Positions 49,927 through 58,941 of a stretch of 64,000 bases of DNA are shown here, piece by piece; within the stretch, counting starts at the first letter, position 1; the number at the start of each line of letters is the position of its first letter. The translations under genes were made by a program, and so were the position numbers. The notes beneath the pieces were generated by a model that made no database searches, was not told where the DNA came from, and saw only the letters and a list, made by a program, of their open reading frames with translations. This DNA is from SIG299 sp051880375 (GTDB lineage: Bacteria > Bacillota > Clostridia > Lachnospirales > Lachnospiraceae). The stretch covers positions 5,321-69,320 of the forward strand of contig JBJENV010000041.1 of the NCBI GenBank assembly GCA_051880375.1, read 5' to 3'.

Positions 49927-51048
49927 ATGAACATTCTCGAAACACTGCAGAATCTCGCAGCTCAGACCTGGTTTGCAAATTTAAGCTGGGGCAATCTGCT
50001 GATGATTTTTGTGGCATTATTTTTCATGTATTTAGCAATCCGTCACGGATTCGAACCTCTTCTTCTGGTTCCGATTTCTTTCGGTATGCTGCTTGTTAAT
50101 ATGTATCCGGCAATCATGGAAGAGGGCGGTTTACTGCATTACTTTTATCTGCTTGACGAGTGGAGCATTCTGCCATCTCTGATTTTTATGGGTGTCGGCG
50201 CGATGACGGACTTTGGTCCGCTGATTGCCAATCCAAAGAGCTTTTTGCTTGGTGCGGCAGCACAGCTTGGTATTTTCGCAGCTTACTTTTTTGCCATTTT
50301 GCTCGGCTTTAACGGTAAAGCAGCTGCGGCGATTTCGATTATCGGTGGTGCCGACGGTCCTACCTCAATTTTCCTTGCAGGTAAGCTTGGACAGGGAGAT
50401 TTAATGGGACCGATTGCAGTTGCGGCATATTCTTATATGTCCTTAGTACCGATTATCCAGCCTCCGATTATGAAGCTGTTGACAACAGAAGAAGAAAGAA
50501 AGATTAAGATGGAACAGCTTCGCCCGGTTTCCAAGTTAGAGAAAATTCTGTTCCCAATCATTATTACGGTAGTTGTTGTTGCTTTGCTTCCTTCCACGGC
50601 TCCGTTAATCGGTATGCTGATGCTTGGTAATCTCTTTAAGGAATGCGGCGTGGTAAAGCAGCTTGCAGAAACCGCATCCAATGCACTCATGTATATCGTA
50701 GTTATTGTTCTCGGTGTATCTGTAGGTGCTACAACAAGTGCGGAGAAATTCCTGAATTTCACTACACTGAAGATTGTTGCACTCGGCTTAATTGCGTTTG
50801 CCATCGGTACGGCAGGCGGTGTTTTGTTTGGTAAGCTGATGTGCAAGCTGACACATGGCAAGGTAAATCCTTTGATTGGCTCTGCCGGTGTATCCGCGGT
50901 TCCTATGGCAGCAAGAGTATCCCAGAAGGTCGGTGCGGAGGCAGATCCGACGAACTTCCTTTTGATGCATGCAATGGGACCGAACGTAGCTGGTGTTATC
51001 GGTACAGCAGTAGCAGCCGGCGTATTTATGGCTATTTTCGGAGTTTAA
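49927..51048 (+). CDS. oadB: Na+-translocating decarboxylase beta subunit (OadB/MmdB)
   Basis: Polytopic membrane subunit that decarboxylates carboxybiotin and exports Na+. It has 373 residues and about ten hydrophobic segments. The signatures are GVGAMTDFGPLIANPK (about residues 90-105), IIGGADGPTSIFLAGKL (with the functional aspartate), and the end block VSAVPMAARVSQKVGAEADP and FLLMHAMGPNVAGVIG. Relatives serve oxaloacetate, methylmalonyl-CoA, malonate and glutaconyl-CoA decarboxylases alike, so the name does not fix the substrate. It is well placed between the biotin carrier and the OadA-like gene. Confidence 0.93.
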   Translation: MNILETLQNLAAQTWFANLSWGNLLMIFVALFFMYLAIRHGFEPLLLVPISFGMLLVNMYPAIMEEGGLLHYFYLLDEWSILPSLIFMGVGAMTDFGPLIANPKSFLLGAAAQLGIFAAYFFAILLGFNGKAAAAISIIGGADGPTSIFLAGKLGQGDLMGPIAVAAYSYMSLVPIIQPPIMKLLTTEEERKIKMEQLRPVSKLEKILFPIIITVVVVALLPSTAPLIGMLMLGNLFKECGVVKQLAETASNALMYIVVIVLGVSVGATTSAEKFLNFTTLKIVALGLIAFAIGTAGGVLFGKLMCKLTHGKVNPLIGSAGVSAVPMAARVSQKVGAEADPTNFLLMHAMGPNVAGVIGTAVAAGVFMAIFGV

Positions 51049-51084
51049 TCAGATTATTTAAAATTATTTGGAGGTTAGATTGTC

Positions 51085-52497
51085 ATGGCAGAACAGGTAA
51101 AGAAACCAATCGGTATTACCGAAACAATATTGCGTGATGCGCATCAGTCCTTAATTGCGACCAGAATGACAACAGAACAGATGCTTCCTATCATCGACAA
51201 GATGGATAAGGTGGGTTATCATTCGGTAGAGTGCTGGGGCGGCGCAACCTTTGACGCTTCCTTACGATTCTTAAAGGAAGACCCGTGGGAAAGACTCAGA
51301 AAGTTAAGAGCAGGCTTTAAGAATACAAAGCTGCAGATGTTATTCCGTGGACAGAATATTCTCGGATATAATCATTACTCGGATGACGTAGTAGAATACT
51401 TTGTTCAGAAGTCGATTGCAAACGGTATTGACATCATTCGTATTTTTGACTGCTTTAACGATTTAAGAAACTTGGAGACTGCCGTAAAAGCAGCGAAGAA
51501 AGAAAAAGGACATGCGCAGATCGCCCTGTCCTACACATTGGGTGATGCTTATACGCTGGATTACTGGAAGGACATTGCAAAGAGAGTAGAAGACCTCGGT
51601 GCAGATTCTATCTGTATCAAGGATATGGCAGGTTTGCTGCTTCCGTATAAGGCAACCGAGCTGGTTCAGGCCTTAAAGGAAGGTACAAAGCTTCCGATTC
51701 AGATGCATACTCATTATACATCCGGTGTAGCTTCCATGACCTATTTAAAGGCAGTTGAAGCAGGTGCGGATGTGATTGATACTGCGATGTCTCCGTTCTC
51801 AATGGGTACTTCGCAGCCGGCAACGGAGGTTATGGTAGAAACCTTTAAGGGTACTCCGTACGATACCGGTTTTGACCAGAATCTGCTGGCTGAAATTGCA
51901 GATTACTTCCGTCCGATGCAGGAGGAGGCTTTAAAGACCGGCCTCTTAAATCCAAAGGTAATGGGTGTAAACATCAAGACCTTATTATATCAGGTTCCGG
52001 GCGGTATGTTATCTAACCTGGTTTCCCAGCTGAAGGAGGCTCATGCAGAAGATAAGTACTATCAGGTGCTTGCAGAAATTCCGGAGGTTCGTAAGGACTT
52101 TGGTGAACCGCCGCTTGTTACTCCGTCGTCTCAGATTGTCGGCACACAGGCTGTATTGAACGTATTACAGGGTGAGCGCTACAAGATGATTACGAAGGAA
52201 TCCAAAAAGGTACTTGCCGGTGAATTCGGTGAGACTGTAAAACCGTTCAACAAAGAAGTTCAGAAGAAGGCAATCGGTGATGCAACTCCGATTACCTGCC
52301 GTCCGGCAGATTTGATTCCGCCGCAGCTTGATAAGTTCAGAGAAGAATGTAAGGAATGGATTGAGCAGGATGAGGATGTATTATCCTACGCTCTGTTCCC
52401 GCAGGTTGCAACTGAGTTCTTCAAGTACAGACAGGCTCAGGAAACAAAGGTTGATGTTACTGCTGCCGATACACAGAACAAGGCTTATCCTGTGTAA
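51085..52497 (+). CDS. oadA: Pyruvate/oxaloacetate carboxyltransferase subunit (OadA/5S type, no biotin domain)
   Basis: TIM-barrel carboxyltransferase acting on pyruvate/oxaloacetate, 470 residues. Motifs are ETILRDAHQSLIATRMTTE at the N-terminus with the metal-binding aspartate, LFRGQNILGYNHYSDD, the carbamylated-lysine segment ICIKDMAGLL, and the HTHYTSGVASMTYLKA metal histidines. The C-terminal conserved domain (PLVTPSSQIVGTQAVLNVL) is present but the biotinyl domain of long OadA is absent, as in the 5S subunit of Propionibacterium transcarboxylase. It ends the operon. Paired with the MmdA-type subunit and a single biotin carrier, it could make either a transcarboxylase or a Na+ pump. Confidence 0.92.
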   Translation: MAEQVKKPIGITETILRDAHQSLIATRMTTEQMLPIIDKMDKVGYHSVECWGGATFDASLRFLKEDPWERLRKLRAGFKNTKLQMLFRGQNILGYNHYSDDVVEYFVQKSIANGIDIIRIFDCFNDLRNLETAVKAAKKEKGHAQIALSYTLGDAYTLDYWKDIAKRVEDLGADSICIKDMAGLLLPYKATELVQALKEGTKLPIQMHTHYTSGVASMTYLKAVEAGADVIDTAMSPFSMGTSQPATEVMVETFKGTPYDTGFDQNLLAEIADYFRPMQEEALKTGLLNPKVMGVNIKTLLYQVPGGMLSNLVSQLKEAHAEDKYYQVLAEIPEVRKDFGEPPLVTPSSQIVGTQAVLNVLQGERYKMITKESKKVLAGEFGETVKPFNKEVQKKAIGDATPITCRPADLIPPQLDKFREECKEWIEQDEDVLSYALFPQVATEFFKYRQAQETKVDVTAADTQNKAYPV

Positions 52498-52563
52498 GGT
52501 GAAGGAAGAAGGCAGTATGCTTTTGCCTTCTGCTAGTTATGAATGAAAATTATGCTGCTGATG

Positions 52564-52606
52564 GCTGCCGCCGGGGGTTAATCTGTGACCGGCGGCAGCT
52601 TTTTTT
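52564..52606 (+). terminator. Terminator after the decarboxylase operon
   Basis: A perfect GC-rich 11-bp stem, GCTGCCGCCGG (52564-52574) with CCGGCGGCAGC (52589-52599), 14-base loop, seven T residues. The region 52498-52712 also holds a smaller hairpin (AGAAGGCA/TGCCTTCT around 52507-52532) without a T-run, and the bactofilin promoter. Confidence 0.95.
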
Positions 52607-52640
52607 ACATTTTTGTGTTTTCAACTGCATAATTATGTGG

Positions 52641-52646
52641 TACAAT
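52641..52646 (+). promoter_or_regulatory. Extended -10 promoter upstream of bactofilin gene
   Basis: TGGTACAAT (TG at 52638-52639, TACAAT 52641-52646) is an extended -10; the -35 position reads TTTCAA, a poor match. It lies just after the strong terminator, so some promoter must be here. Confidence 0.5.
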
Positions 52647-52712
52647 ATTCGCGAAGGGCAGAACGTATCACGGCGGGGTGCCGTAAAAACGATAAAATAT
52701 GGAGGTACCGTA

Positions 52713-53447
52713 ATGAGTTTTTTTAAGGATATTAAAGATGAACTGGAACAGGCAGTAAACGAAATTGATACCACAGCACCGACGGAAGAAGAGGAGTTGG
52801 ATTTATTCGCCGAGGCTGAGGGTGAGGAAGAAGTGGACGAGGAATTACTGGCAAATATTTTAGAAGATGAGCCAAAGGCAGAAGATTCTGTTACATCGGA
52901 GCCGACAGAAGTAATGGAACAAAAAGCAGCAAAGCCGGAAGTACCGGTATCAGAAGTATATGTACACCCGGAAGAAAAGCCGCTTCGTGAGCGTGTAGAG
53001 GATAAAGACGGGGTTACCGTAATAACAAAAGGAACGACAATCAACGGCAGTATCATCTCTGACTGCTCGCTGGAGGTTATGGGAACCATCAATGGTGATA
53101 TCGAGTGCCTTGGAAAGCTGACGATTTCAGGCAAAGTAAGCGGAAATTCCATGGCATCGGAGGTCTTTGTTAATACAGACCGTCTGGAAGGTTCCATCAC
53201 CAGTGAGGGCAGCGTAAAAATTGCACAGAAGACCGTTGTCATCGGTGATATTACGGCATCCTCCGCTGTACTTGCGGGTGCTGTGAAAGGCGAAATTGAT
53301 GTAACAGGACCTGTTGTTCTGGATTCCACTGCAATTATTAAGGGAAACATTAAAGCCAAGTCTGTACAGATGAACAACGGAGCTGTAATGGAAGGCTTCT
53401 GCTCCTTAAGCTATTCTGATGTTCCGATTGATGATATTTTTGAATAA
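52713..53447 (+). CDS. Bactofilin-family protein
   Basis: Polymer-forming cytoskeletal protein. The frame opens far upstream, but ATG 52713 with GGAGG seven bases before it is the credible start, giving 244 residues. Residues 1-105 are a long acidic, presumably disordered N-terminus (LDLFAEAEGEEEVDEELL). The bactofilin right-handed beta helix spans about 110-225 with hexad-like repeats (GTTINGSIISDCSLEVMGTINGDIECLGKLTISG; split here for reading as GTTINGS, GTINGDI, GKVSGN). Bactofilins form membrane-associated filaments in cell shape or spore morphology. The long acidic head is more extensive than in small bactofilins. pyrH follows after 18 bases. Confidence 0.85.
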   Translation: MSFFKDIKDELEQAVNEIDTTAPTEEEELDLFAEAEGEEEVDEELLANILEDEPKAEDSVTSEPTEVMEQKAAKPEVPVSEVYVHPEEKPLRERVEDKDGVTVITKGTTINGSIISDCSLEVMGTINGDIECLGKLTISGKVSGNSMASEVFVNTDRLEGSITSEGSVKIAQKTVVIGDITASSAVLAGAVKGEIDVTGPVVLDSTAIIKGNIKAKSVQMNNGAVMEGFCSLSYSDVPIDDIFE

Positions 53448-53465
53448 GGTTAGGAGAAGAACGGT

Positions 53466-54170
53466 ATGGCCAGTTATCACAGAGTATTATTAAAGCTGAG
53501 CGGAGAAGCTCTGGCAGGAGAGAAGAAAACGGGCTTTGATGAAGCAACCTGCATGGAGGTTGGCAGACAGGTAAAGCAGCTGGTAGAAAACGGGACAGAG
53601 GTGGCTATCGTTATCGGCGGCGGAAATTTCTGGAGAGGCAGAACAAGCGAAACAATTGACCGTGTAAAGGCGGATCAGATTGGAATGCTTGCAACCGTAA
53701 TGAACTGTATTTATGTATCTGATATTTTTCGTTATCTTGGCATGGAGACAACGATTTTTACACCATTTGCATGTGGAAGTATGACAAGCCTTTTTTCAAA
53801 AGATGCAGCACTTACTGATTTACATGCAGGTAAGGTAGTATTTCTTGCAGGCGGCACCGGACATCCGTACTTTTCTACGGATACGGCAACTTCGCTTCGG
53901 GCCATTGAACTGGAATGCGATATTATCTTAATGGCAAGAGCAATAGATGGTGTTTATGACAGTGATCCGAAGGTAAATCCGGCAGCGAAAAAGTATGATA
54001 CTATTCCGGTTAGCGAAATTGTGGATAAAAAGCTGGGGATTATTGACCTGACATCCGCAGTGCTTTGTATGGAAAACAAGCTTCCGCTTCTTGTTTTTTC
54101 ACTTCATGAAAAAGACGGCATTGTAAAGGCGGCAAAGGGTGAAAGCAGCGGAACCATTATTACAGTATAA
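53466..54170 (+). CDS. pyrH: Uridylate kinase
   Basis: UMP kinase of the amino acid kinase fold, 234 residues. Features are KLSGEALAGEKKTGFD at the N-terminus, IVIGGGNFWRGRTSE (about 46-60), DQIGMLATVMN, and FLAGGTGHPYFSTDTATSLRA with ARAIDGVYDSDPKVNPAAKKYD behind it. It is hexameric and GTP-activated in many bacteria. The pyrH-frr order is conserved; rpsB and tsf, often upstream, are replaced here by the bactofilin gene. GTTAGGAGAA precedes the ATG. Confidence 0.97.
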   Translation: MASYHRVLLKLSGEALAGEKKTGFDEATCMEVGRQVKQLVENGTEVAIVIGGGNFWRGRTSETIDRVKADQIGMLATVMNCIYVSDIFRYLGMETTIFTPFACGSMTSLFSKDAALTDLHAGKVVFLAGGTGHPYFSTDTATSLRAIELECDIILMARAIDGVYDSDPKVNPAAKKYDTIPVSEIVDKKLGIIDLTSAVLCMENKLPLLVFSLHEKDGIVKAAKGESSGTIITV

Positions 54171-54189
54171 TATGACGGAGGAAGTTACC

Positions 54190-54744
54190 ATGAATGAAAG
54201 AGTAAAACCATTTGAAGAGAAAATGAACAAATCCTTGGATGCATTAAAGGAAGAATTTGCATCCATCCGCGCAGGACGTGCAAATCCGCATCTGCTTGAC
54301 AAGATTCGTGTGGATTACTATGGACAGCCATCCACCCTTCAGTCGGTAGCAAACGTTTCCGTTCCGGAGGCAAGAGTGATTCAGATTCAGCCTTGGGAAA
54401 GTAAAATGATTAAGGATATCGAAAAGGCAATCATTGCATCTGATTTAGGAATTACACCTGGAAACGACGGAAAGGTAATTCGTCTTGTATTTCCGGAGTT
54501 GACGGAGGATCGTCGTAAGGAGCTGGTAAAAGATATTAAGAAAAAGTCTGAGACGGCGAAGGTTGCAGTTCGTAATATCAGAAGAGACGCAAATGACGCA
54601 ATTAAGAAGGCGGCAAAAGCGAATGAAATTTCTGAGGATGAGCAAAAACAGATTGAGGATGAAATTCAGAAGCTGACAGACAAGTTTATTGCAGAAATTG
54701 ATAAGAGTACAGACGCTAAATCTTCCGAGGTTATGACCGTATAA
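54190..54744 (+). CDS. frr: Ribosome recycling factor
   Basis: Releases mRNA and tRNA from post-termination ribosomes with EF-G. ATG 54190 behind GGAGG (54178-54182) is preferred to in-frame ATGs at 54139 and 54172, giving 184 residues, the family length. Conserved blocks are SIRAGRANPHLLDKIRVDYYG (around residue 25-45; key part AGRANP), LTEDRRKELVK, and the C-terminal VRNIRRDANDAIKKA. A terminator-like hairpin follows. Confidence 0.97.
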   Translation: MNERVKPFEEKMNKSLDALKEEFASIRAGRANPHLLDKIRVDYYGQPSTLQSVANVSVPEARVIQIQPWESKMIKDIEKAIIASDLGITPGNDGKVIRLVFPELTEDRRKELVKDIKKKSETAKVAVRNIRRDANDAIKKAAKANEISEDEQKQIEDEIQKLTDKFIAEIDKSTDAKSSEVMTV

Positions 54745-54754
54745 CAACAAACAG

Positions 54755-54794
54755 TGGACGTATCCGCTTGCCAAAGTTGGTACGTCCATTTTTT
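54755..54794 (+). terminator. Terminator after frr
   Basis: TGGACGTA (54755-54762) pairs with TACGTCCA (54781-54788) with an 18-base loop and six T residues. The loop is long, so strength is moderate. A TTGACA at 54801 lacks a matching -10, so uppS may rely on read-through. Confidence 0.7.
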
Positions 54795-54838
54795 CAATGG
54801 TTGACAGTATTGGATTTTTATTTGAGAGGAGCATTACT

Positions 54839-55561
54839 GTGGCAGAAGAACTGAATCCTTCCTGGAGAATACCGGAGCATGTTGCAATTATTATGGACGG
54901 GAACGGCAGATGGGCCAAGATGAGAGGTCTGCCGCGTACGATGGGCCACCGACAGGGTGGAAAGACAGTAGAACATATTGCCGAGGAAGCATATCGGCTT
55001 GGAATAAAATATATGACGTTGTATGCATTTTCTACGGAAAACTGGATGCGACCGAAGGAAGAAGTGGATACATTAATGAATCTTCTTCGGAATTATTTAA
55101 AAGACTGTGTCAGACAGGCAGAAAAGAATAAAATGCGGGTTAAGGTGTTGGGAGATATATCAAGACTCGATGAAGATTTACAGGAGAGTATCCGTACATT
55201 AGAACAGGCATCGGCAAACAATACGGGATTACGTTTCCAGATTGCCTTGAATTACGGCGGACGAGATGAACTGTTGCGTGCCACGAAAAAGCTTTGTCAA
55301 AAAGTGAATGACGGACAGCTTATGCCACAGGATATTACTCCCGAACTGTTTGCATCCTGCCTGGATACCGCAGGAATTCCGGATCCGGATTTACTCATTC
55401 GGACCAGCGGAGAACAGCGGCTTTCCAACTTTCTGCCATGGCAGCTTGCTTATACCGAGCTTTATTTTCCGGATGTGCTTTGGCCGGATTTTTCAAAGAG
55501 TGATTTAATTGATGCAATAGCTTATTACAATACAAGAGAGCGAAGATACGGAGGAGTATAG
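54839..55561 (+). CDS. uppS: Undecaprenyl diphosphate synthase
   Basis: Cis-prenyltransferase making the C55 lipid carrier for cell wall synthesis. An ATG at 54797 opens the frame inside the terminator region, but GTG 54839 behind AGAGGAG is the better start, giving 240 residues. Motifs are HVAIIMDGNGRWAKMRGLPR with the catalytic Asp near residue 21, HRQGGKTVE, LYAFSTENWMRPKEEV, and the C-terminal PDLLIRTSGEQRLSNFLPWQ. It starts the uppS-cdsA-dxr-rseP-ispG block, joining IPP supply to its use. cdsA begins 2 bases after the stop. Confidence 0.96.
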   Translation: MAEELNPSWRIPEHVAIIMDGNGRWAKMRGLPRTMGHRQGGKTVEHIAEEAYRLGIKYMTLYAFSTENWMRPKEEVDTLMNLLRNYLKDCVRQAEKNKMRVKVLGDISRLDEDLQESIRTLEQASANNTGLRFQIALNYGGRDELLRATKKLCQKVNDGQLMPQDITPELFASCLDTAGIPDPDLLIRTSGEQRLSNFLPWQLAYTELYFPDVLWPDFSKSDLIDAIAYYNTRERRYGGV

Positions 55562-55562
55562 T

Positions 55563-56363
55563 ATGTTTATGGTAAGACTACGAAGCAGTATTATTCTACT
55601 GCTGGTTACCCTGTTTGTTGTGATTATGGGCGGCAAGCTGCTTTTTACCGTAACTATGCTGCTTTCCGTCATTGGTATGTGGGAACTGCTTCGTGTGGCA
55701 AAGGTACATGAGACATTGCTTGGCAAACTGGCCTGTGTGGCGATAATTGCACAGAGCTTATTGATTTATTTTGAGAAAACTGAGTTTTTACTTCCGTTTT
55801 TTGTTGGATATCTGCTGCTTCTTATGGCAGTATATGTGTTTTCTTTTCCAAAGTATAATGCAGAGCAGGTTTTGTATGCATTTTTTGGACTGTTTTATGT
55901 CGGTCTGATGCTTTCGTATATTTATCGGGTTCGCATTCTCCCTCATGGAGCTTACCTTGTGTGGCTGATTTTTATCGGTGCATGGGGCTCCGACACATGT
56001 GCCTACTGTGCGGGAATTCTGTTTGGAAAGCATAAAGCGGCGCCGGTTCTCAGCCCGAAGAAGACATGGGAAGGCTGTATCGGAGGAGTGCTTGGAGCTT
56101 CGCTTCTTTCCGTACTGTATGGGCTTGCGATGAACGGTATTTTTGGTCATACGGCATCCTTAACGCTGTATGCATTGATTGGTGCGTGCGCAGCAGTTAT
56201 ATCGCAGGTCGGTGATCTTGCAGCCTCTGCCTTAAAGAGAAACAATGACATTAAGGATTACGGAAATTTGATACCGGGGCACGGCGGTGTCTTAGATCGG
56301 TTTGACAGCATTATTTTTGTGGCTCCGGTTGTTTATTATCTTGCAGTTTATGTGACAATGTAA
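55563..56363 (+). CDS. cdsA: Phosphatidate cytidylyltransferase
   Basis: Membrane enzyme making CDP-diacylglycerol from phosphatidic acid and CTP; supplies PgsA. The 266 residues have about eight hydrophobic segments. The family signature is in the C-terminal half: SPKKTWEGCIGGVLGA (about residues 162-177), and SQVGDLAASALKRNNDIKDYGNLIPGHGGVLDRFDS-type sequence carrying the metal-binding aspartates. It is tightly coupled to uppS upstream; dxr follows after 32 bases. Confidence 0.95.
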   Translation: MFMVRLRSSIILLLVTLFVVIMGGKLLFTVTMLLSVIGMWELLRVAKVHETLLGKLACVAIIAQSLLIYFEKTEFLLPFFVGYLLLLMAVYVFSFPKYNAEQVLYAFFGLFYVGLMLSYIYRVRILPHGAYLVWLIFIGAWGSDTCAYCAGILFGKHKAAPVLSPKKTWEGCIGGVLGASLLSVLYGLAMNGIFGHTASLTLYALIGACAAVISQVGDLAASALKRNNDIKDYGNLIPGHGGVLDRFDSIIFVAPVVYYLAVYVTM

Positions 56364-56395
56364 GGACAATACTATGGAAGGATATCGTTATTAGC

Positions 56396-57589
56396 ATGAG
56401 GAAAATAGCAATACTCGGTTCTACCGGCTCTATCGGTACCCAGACGCTGGAGGTCGTAAGAAAGCAGGCAGAGAGAACGGAGCAAAAGGAAAGTAATCAG
56501 GACCAAAAGATCGAGGTAGTAGCGCTTGCGGTAAAGCAGAATGTGGATCTTTTGTTTGAGCAGGTGCGGGAGTTTTCACCAAGACTGGTCTGCGTATACG
56601 ATACAGAAAGAGCAGTGGAACTGGAGCAAAGGCTGAAAGCAATCAAAAGCTGTACTGAGGTAGTGACCGGCATGGAAGGACTGATTGCGTGCGCAACAAT
56701 TTCCGAGGCTGATCTTGTAGTAACTGCCTTTGTGGGTATGATTGGCATACGCCCGACACTCGAAGCGCTAAAATCAGGAAAAGACATTGCGTTGGCAAAT
56801 AAAGAAACGCTTGTGACGGCAGGGCATCTGATTATGCCGCTTGCAAGAGAGAAAAAATGTGCCATCCTTCCGGTAGACAGTGAGCATTCGGCTATTTTTC
56901 AAGCATTGCAGGGAAGTGCCGGAAATAAAGTGCATAAGATTCTATTGACGGCTTCCGGCGGACCGTTTCGCGGAAAAACGAAAGAGGAGCTTCGTTATGT
57001 TACGGTGGAGGATGCCTTAAAGCATCCGAACTGGTCGATGGGAAGAAAGATTACGGTGGATTCTTCCACGATGGTGAACAAAGGTCTGGAAGTTATGGAA
57101 GCAAAGTGGCTCTTTGATGTAGAGCCGGAGCAGATTCAGGTTGTCATTCAGCCACAGAGCATCATTCATTCGATGATAGAATATGAAGACGGAGCGGTAA
57201 TAGCGCAGCTTGGCACGCCGGATATGAAGCTTCCGATTCAGTATGCGCTGTATTACCCGGAGCGCAAGAGTACAACTTCGGAGCGACTGGATTTTTACAA
57301 ACTTCATTCCATTGATTTTTTTGAGCCGGATAACGAGACGTTTCCGGGGTTGCCACTTGCCTATGAGGCAATCAAAGCAGGCGGAAGTATGCCGACCGTT
57401 TATAATGCAGCAAATGAATGGGCAGTCGCAGCATTCTTGAACCGTAAAATCACATATCTTGATATTCCGGAAATCATCCGAAGTGCGATGGAGAAGCATC
57501 GAATCATTCAAAATCCATCGCTTGAGGAGATTTTGGAAACAGAGCAGGCAATCTACCGGTCTTTGGAAGAAAGTGTGTTTCATAAATAG
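56396..57589 (+). CDS. dxr: 1-deoxy-D-xylulose 5-phosphate reductoisomerase
   Basis: NADPH-dependent second enzyme of the non-mevalonate (MEP) isoprenoid pathway, target of fosmidomycin. It has 397 residues. NADPH loop GSTGSIGTQTLEV is at the N-terminus. ANKETLVTAG and the metal-binding PVDSEHSAIFQ (about 156-166) are present, as are GGPFRG, HPNWSMGRKITVDSSTMVNKGLE and the C-terminal ANEWAVAAFL. A Gln/Glu/Lys-rich insert near residues 22-40 (KQAERTEQKESNQDQK) is slightly longer than normal. rseP starts 8 bases later. Confidence 0.97.
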   Translation: MRKIAILGSTGSIGTQTLEVVRKQAERTEQKESNQDQKIEVVALAVKQNVDLLFEQVREFSPRLVCVYDTERAVELEQRLKAIKSCTEVVTGMEGLIACATISEADLVVTAFVGMIGIRPTLEALKSGKDIALANKETLVTAGHLIMPLAREKKCAILPVDSEHSAIFQALQGSAGNKVHKILLTASGGPFRGKTKEELRYVTVEDALKHPNWSMGRKITVDSSTMVNKGLEVMEAKWLFDVEPEQIQVVIQPQSIIHSMIEYEDGAVIAQLGTPDMKLPIQYALYYPERKSTTSERLDFYKLHSIDFFEPDNETFPGLPLAYEAIKAGGSMPTVYNAANEWAVAAFLNRKITYLDIPEIIRSAMEKHRIIQNPSLEEILETEQAIYRSLEESVFHK

Positions 57590-57597
57590 GAGGTACT

Positions 57598-58905
57598 ATG
57601 AGTATTATTGTTGCAATTTTGATTTTCAGCCTGATTATTATTATTCATGAGCTGGGGCATTTTTTACTTGCAAAAAAGAACGGAATCGGCGTCGTGGAAT
57701 TTTCAATCGGACTCGGACCGACCTTGTTCGGCTTTACAAAGGGTGGAACAAAGTATTCGATTAAGCTGCTTCCGTTTGGCGGCATGTGTCAGATGTTAGG
57801 AGAGGACAGTGACCAGAATTCTACCGAAGAAAGCGCATTTTACTCCAAAGGAGTCTGGCAGCGTATTTCTGTTATTTTTGCCGGACCGTTTTTTAACTTT
57901 GTGCTTGCATTCGTGCTATCATTGTTTATTATCGGCTGTGTAGGCTACGACCCGGCTACCGTCCGTTCGGTAACAGAAGGTTCTCCGGCAGCTGCGGCTG
58001 GTCTTCAGGCAGGGGATGTGATTACAAAGTTCGGTAAGAGCAGTATTTCTATCGGAAGGGAACTGGATTCTTACTTTATGTACAATGAAGTGACGGCTGA
58101 ACCGATTCCGGTGAAGTATCGGCGCGATGGGGAAGTATATTCTACAACCATAGAACCTGTTCTTACCAAGAAGTATATCCTTGGTTTTGATTATTATCCA
58201 AATACGGACACCAAAGCTGAAATTCTTACAGTCTATGAAAACTATCCGGTGCATCAGGCCGGAATGCAGCCGGGCGATGTGATTACACATGTGAACGGAA
58301 CGGCTGTAACTACAGGAATAGAATTATCGGAGTACATGAGTACACACCCGCTCGGTGAAGCATCGGTGTCAGTTACGTATGAACGGGATGGGGTATCTAC
58401 AACAGTAGAATTAACACCTGCTTTGTATCAGGAAGGGTATTCTATCGGCTTTTCCTATAATCTTGGCAGGGAAAAGACCGGCGTACTTCAGACAATTAAG
58501 TATAGCTTTATTGAAGTCAAGTACTGGATTGTAACGACAGTGAAAAACGTAGGTCTTTTGATTACGGGACAGTTAAGCTCCAAGGATGTGGGCGGTCCGG
58601 TTGCAATTATCGGTACCATCGGTGATGTATATGAACAGACGCAGGAACAGGGTAATGCACTTGATGTGGTTCTGCAGATGGCGTATATCACGATACTGCT
58701 CAGTGCAAACTTAGGTGTTATGAATCTGCTTCCGATACCGGCACTGGACGGCGGAAAACTTGTCTTTATGTTTATTGAGGCATTCCGAGGAAAGCCGATT
58801 GATCGCGAAAAGGAAGGCATGGTGCATCTGATCGGGCTTGTCGTACTGATGATTCTGATGGTATTCATTTTCTTTAACGATATTAAGAATGTGTTTTTCA
58901 AATAG
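57598..58905 (+). CDS. rseP: Intramembrane zinc metalloprotease RseP/RasP
   Basis: Site-2 protease cleaving anti-sigma factors and signal peptide remnants in the membrane. It has 435 residues. The zinc motif HELGH is in the first helix (His 17 and 21). Two PDZ-like segments follow, near 116-180 (VTEGSPAAAAGLQAGD) and 200-275 (YENYPVHQAGMQPGD), more than the single PDZ of B. subtilis RasP. The third metal ligand is in NLLPIPALDGGK near residue 380, followed by two helices. It occupies the classic slot between dxr and ispG. Confidence 0.94.
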   Translation: MSIIVAILIFSLIIIIHELGHFLLAKKNGIGVVEFSIGLGPTLFGFTKGGTKYSIKLLPFGGMCQMLGEDSDQNSTEESAFYSKGVWQRISVIFAGPFFNFVLAFVLSLFIIGCVGYDPATVRSVTEGSPAAAAGLQAGDVITKFGKSSISIGRELDSYFMYNEVTAEPIPVKYRRDGEVYSTTIEPVLTKKYILGFDYYPNTDTKAEILTVYENYPVHQAGMQPGDVITHVNGTAVTTGIELSEYMSTHPLGEASVSVTYERDGVSTTVELTPALYQEGYSIGFSYNLGREKTGVLQTIKYSFIEVKYWIVTTVKNVGLLITGQLSSKDVGGPVAIIGTIGDVYEQTQEQGNALDVVLQMAYITILLSANLGVMNLLPIPALDGGKLVFMFIEAFRGKPIDREKEGMVHLIGLVVLMILMVFIFFNDIKNVFFK

Positions 58906-58941
58906 ACTTCTGAATGATTGAAACAGGGGAGGAAACAGAAG

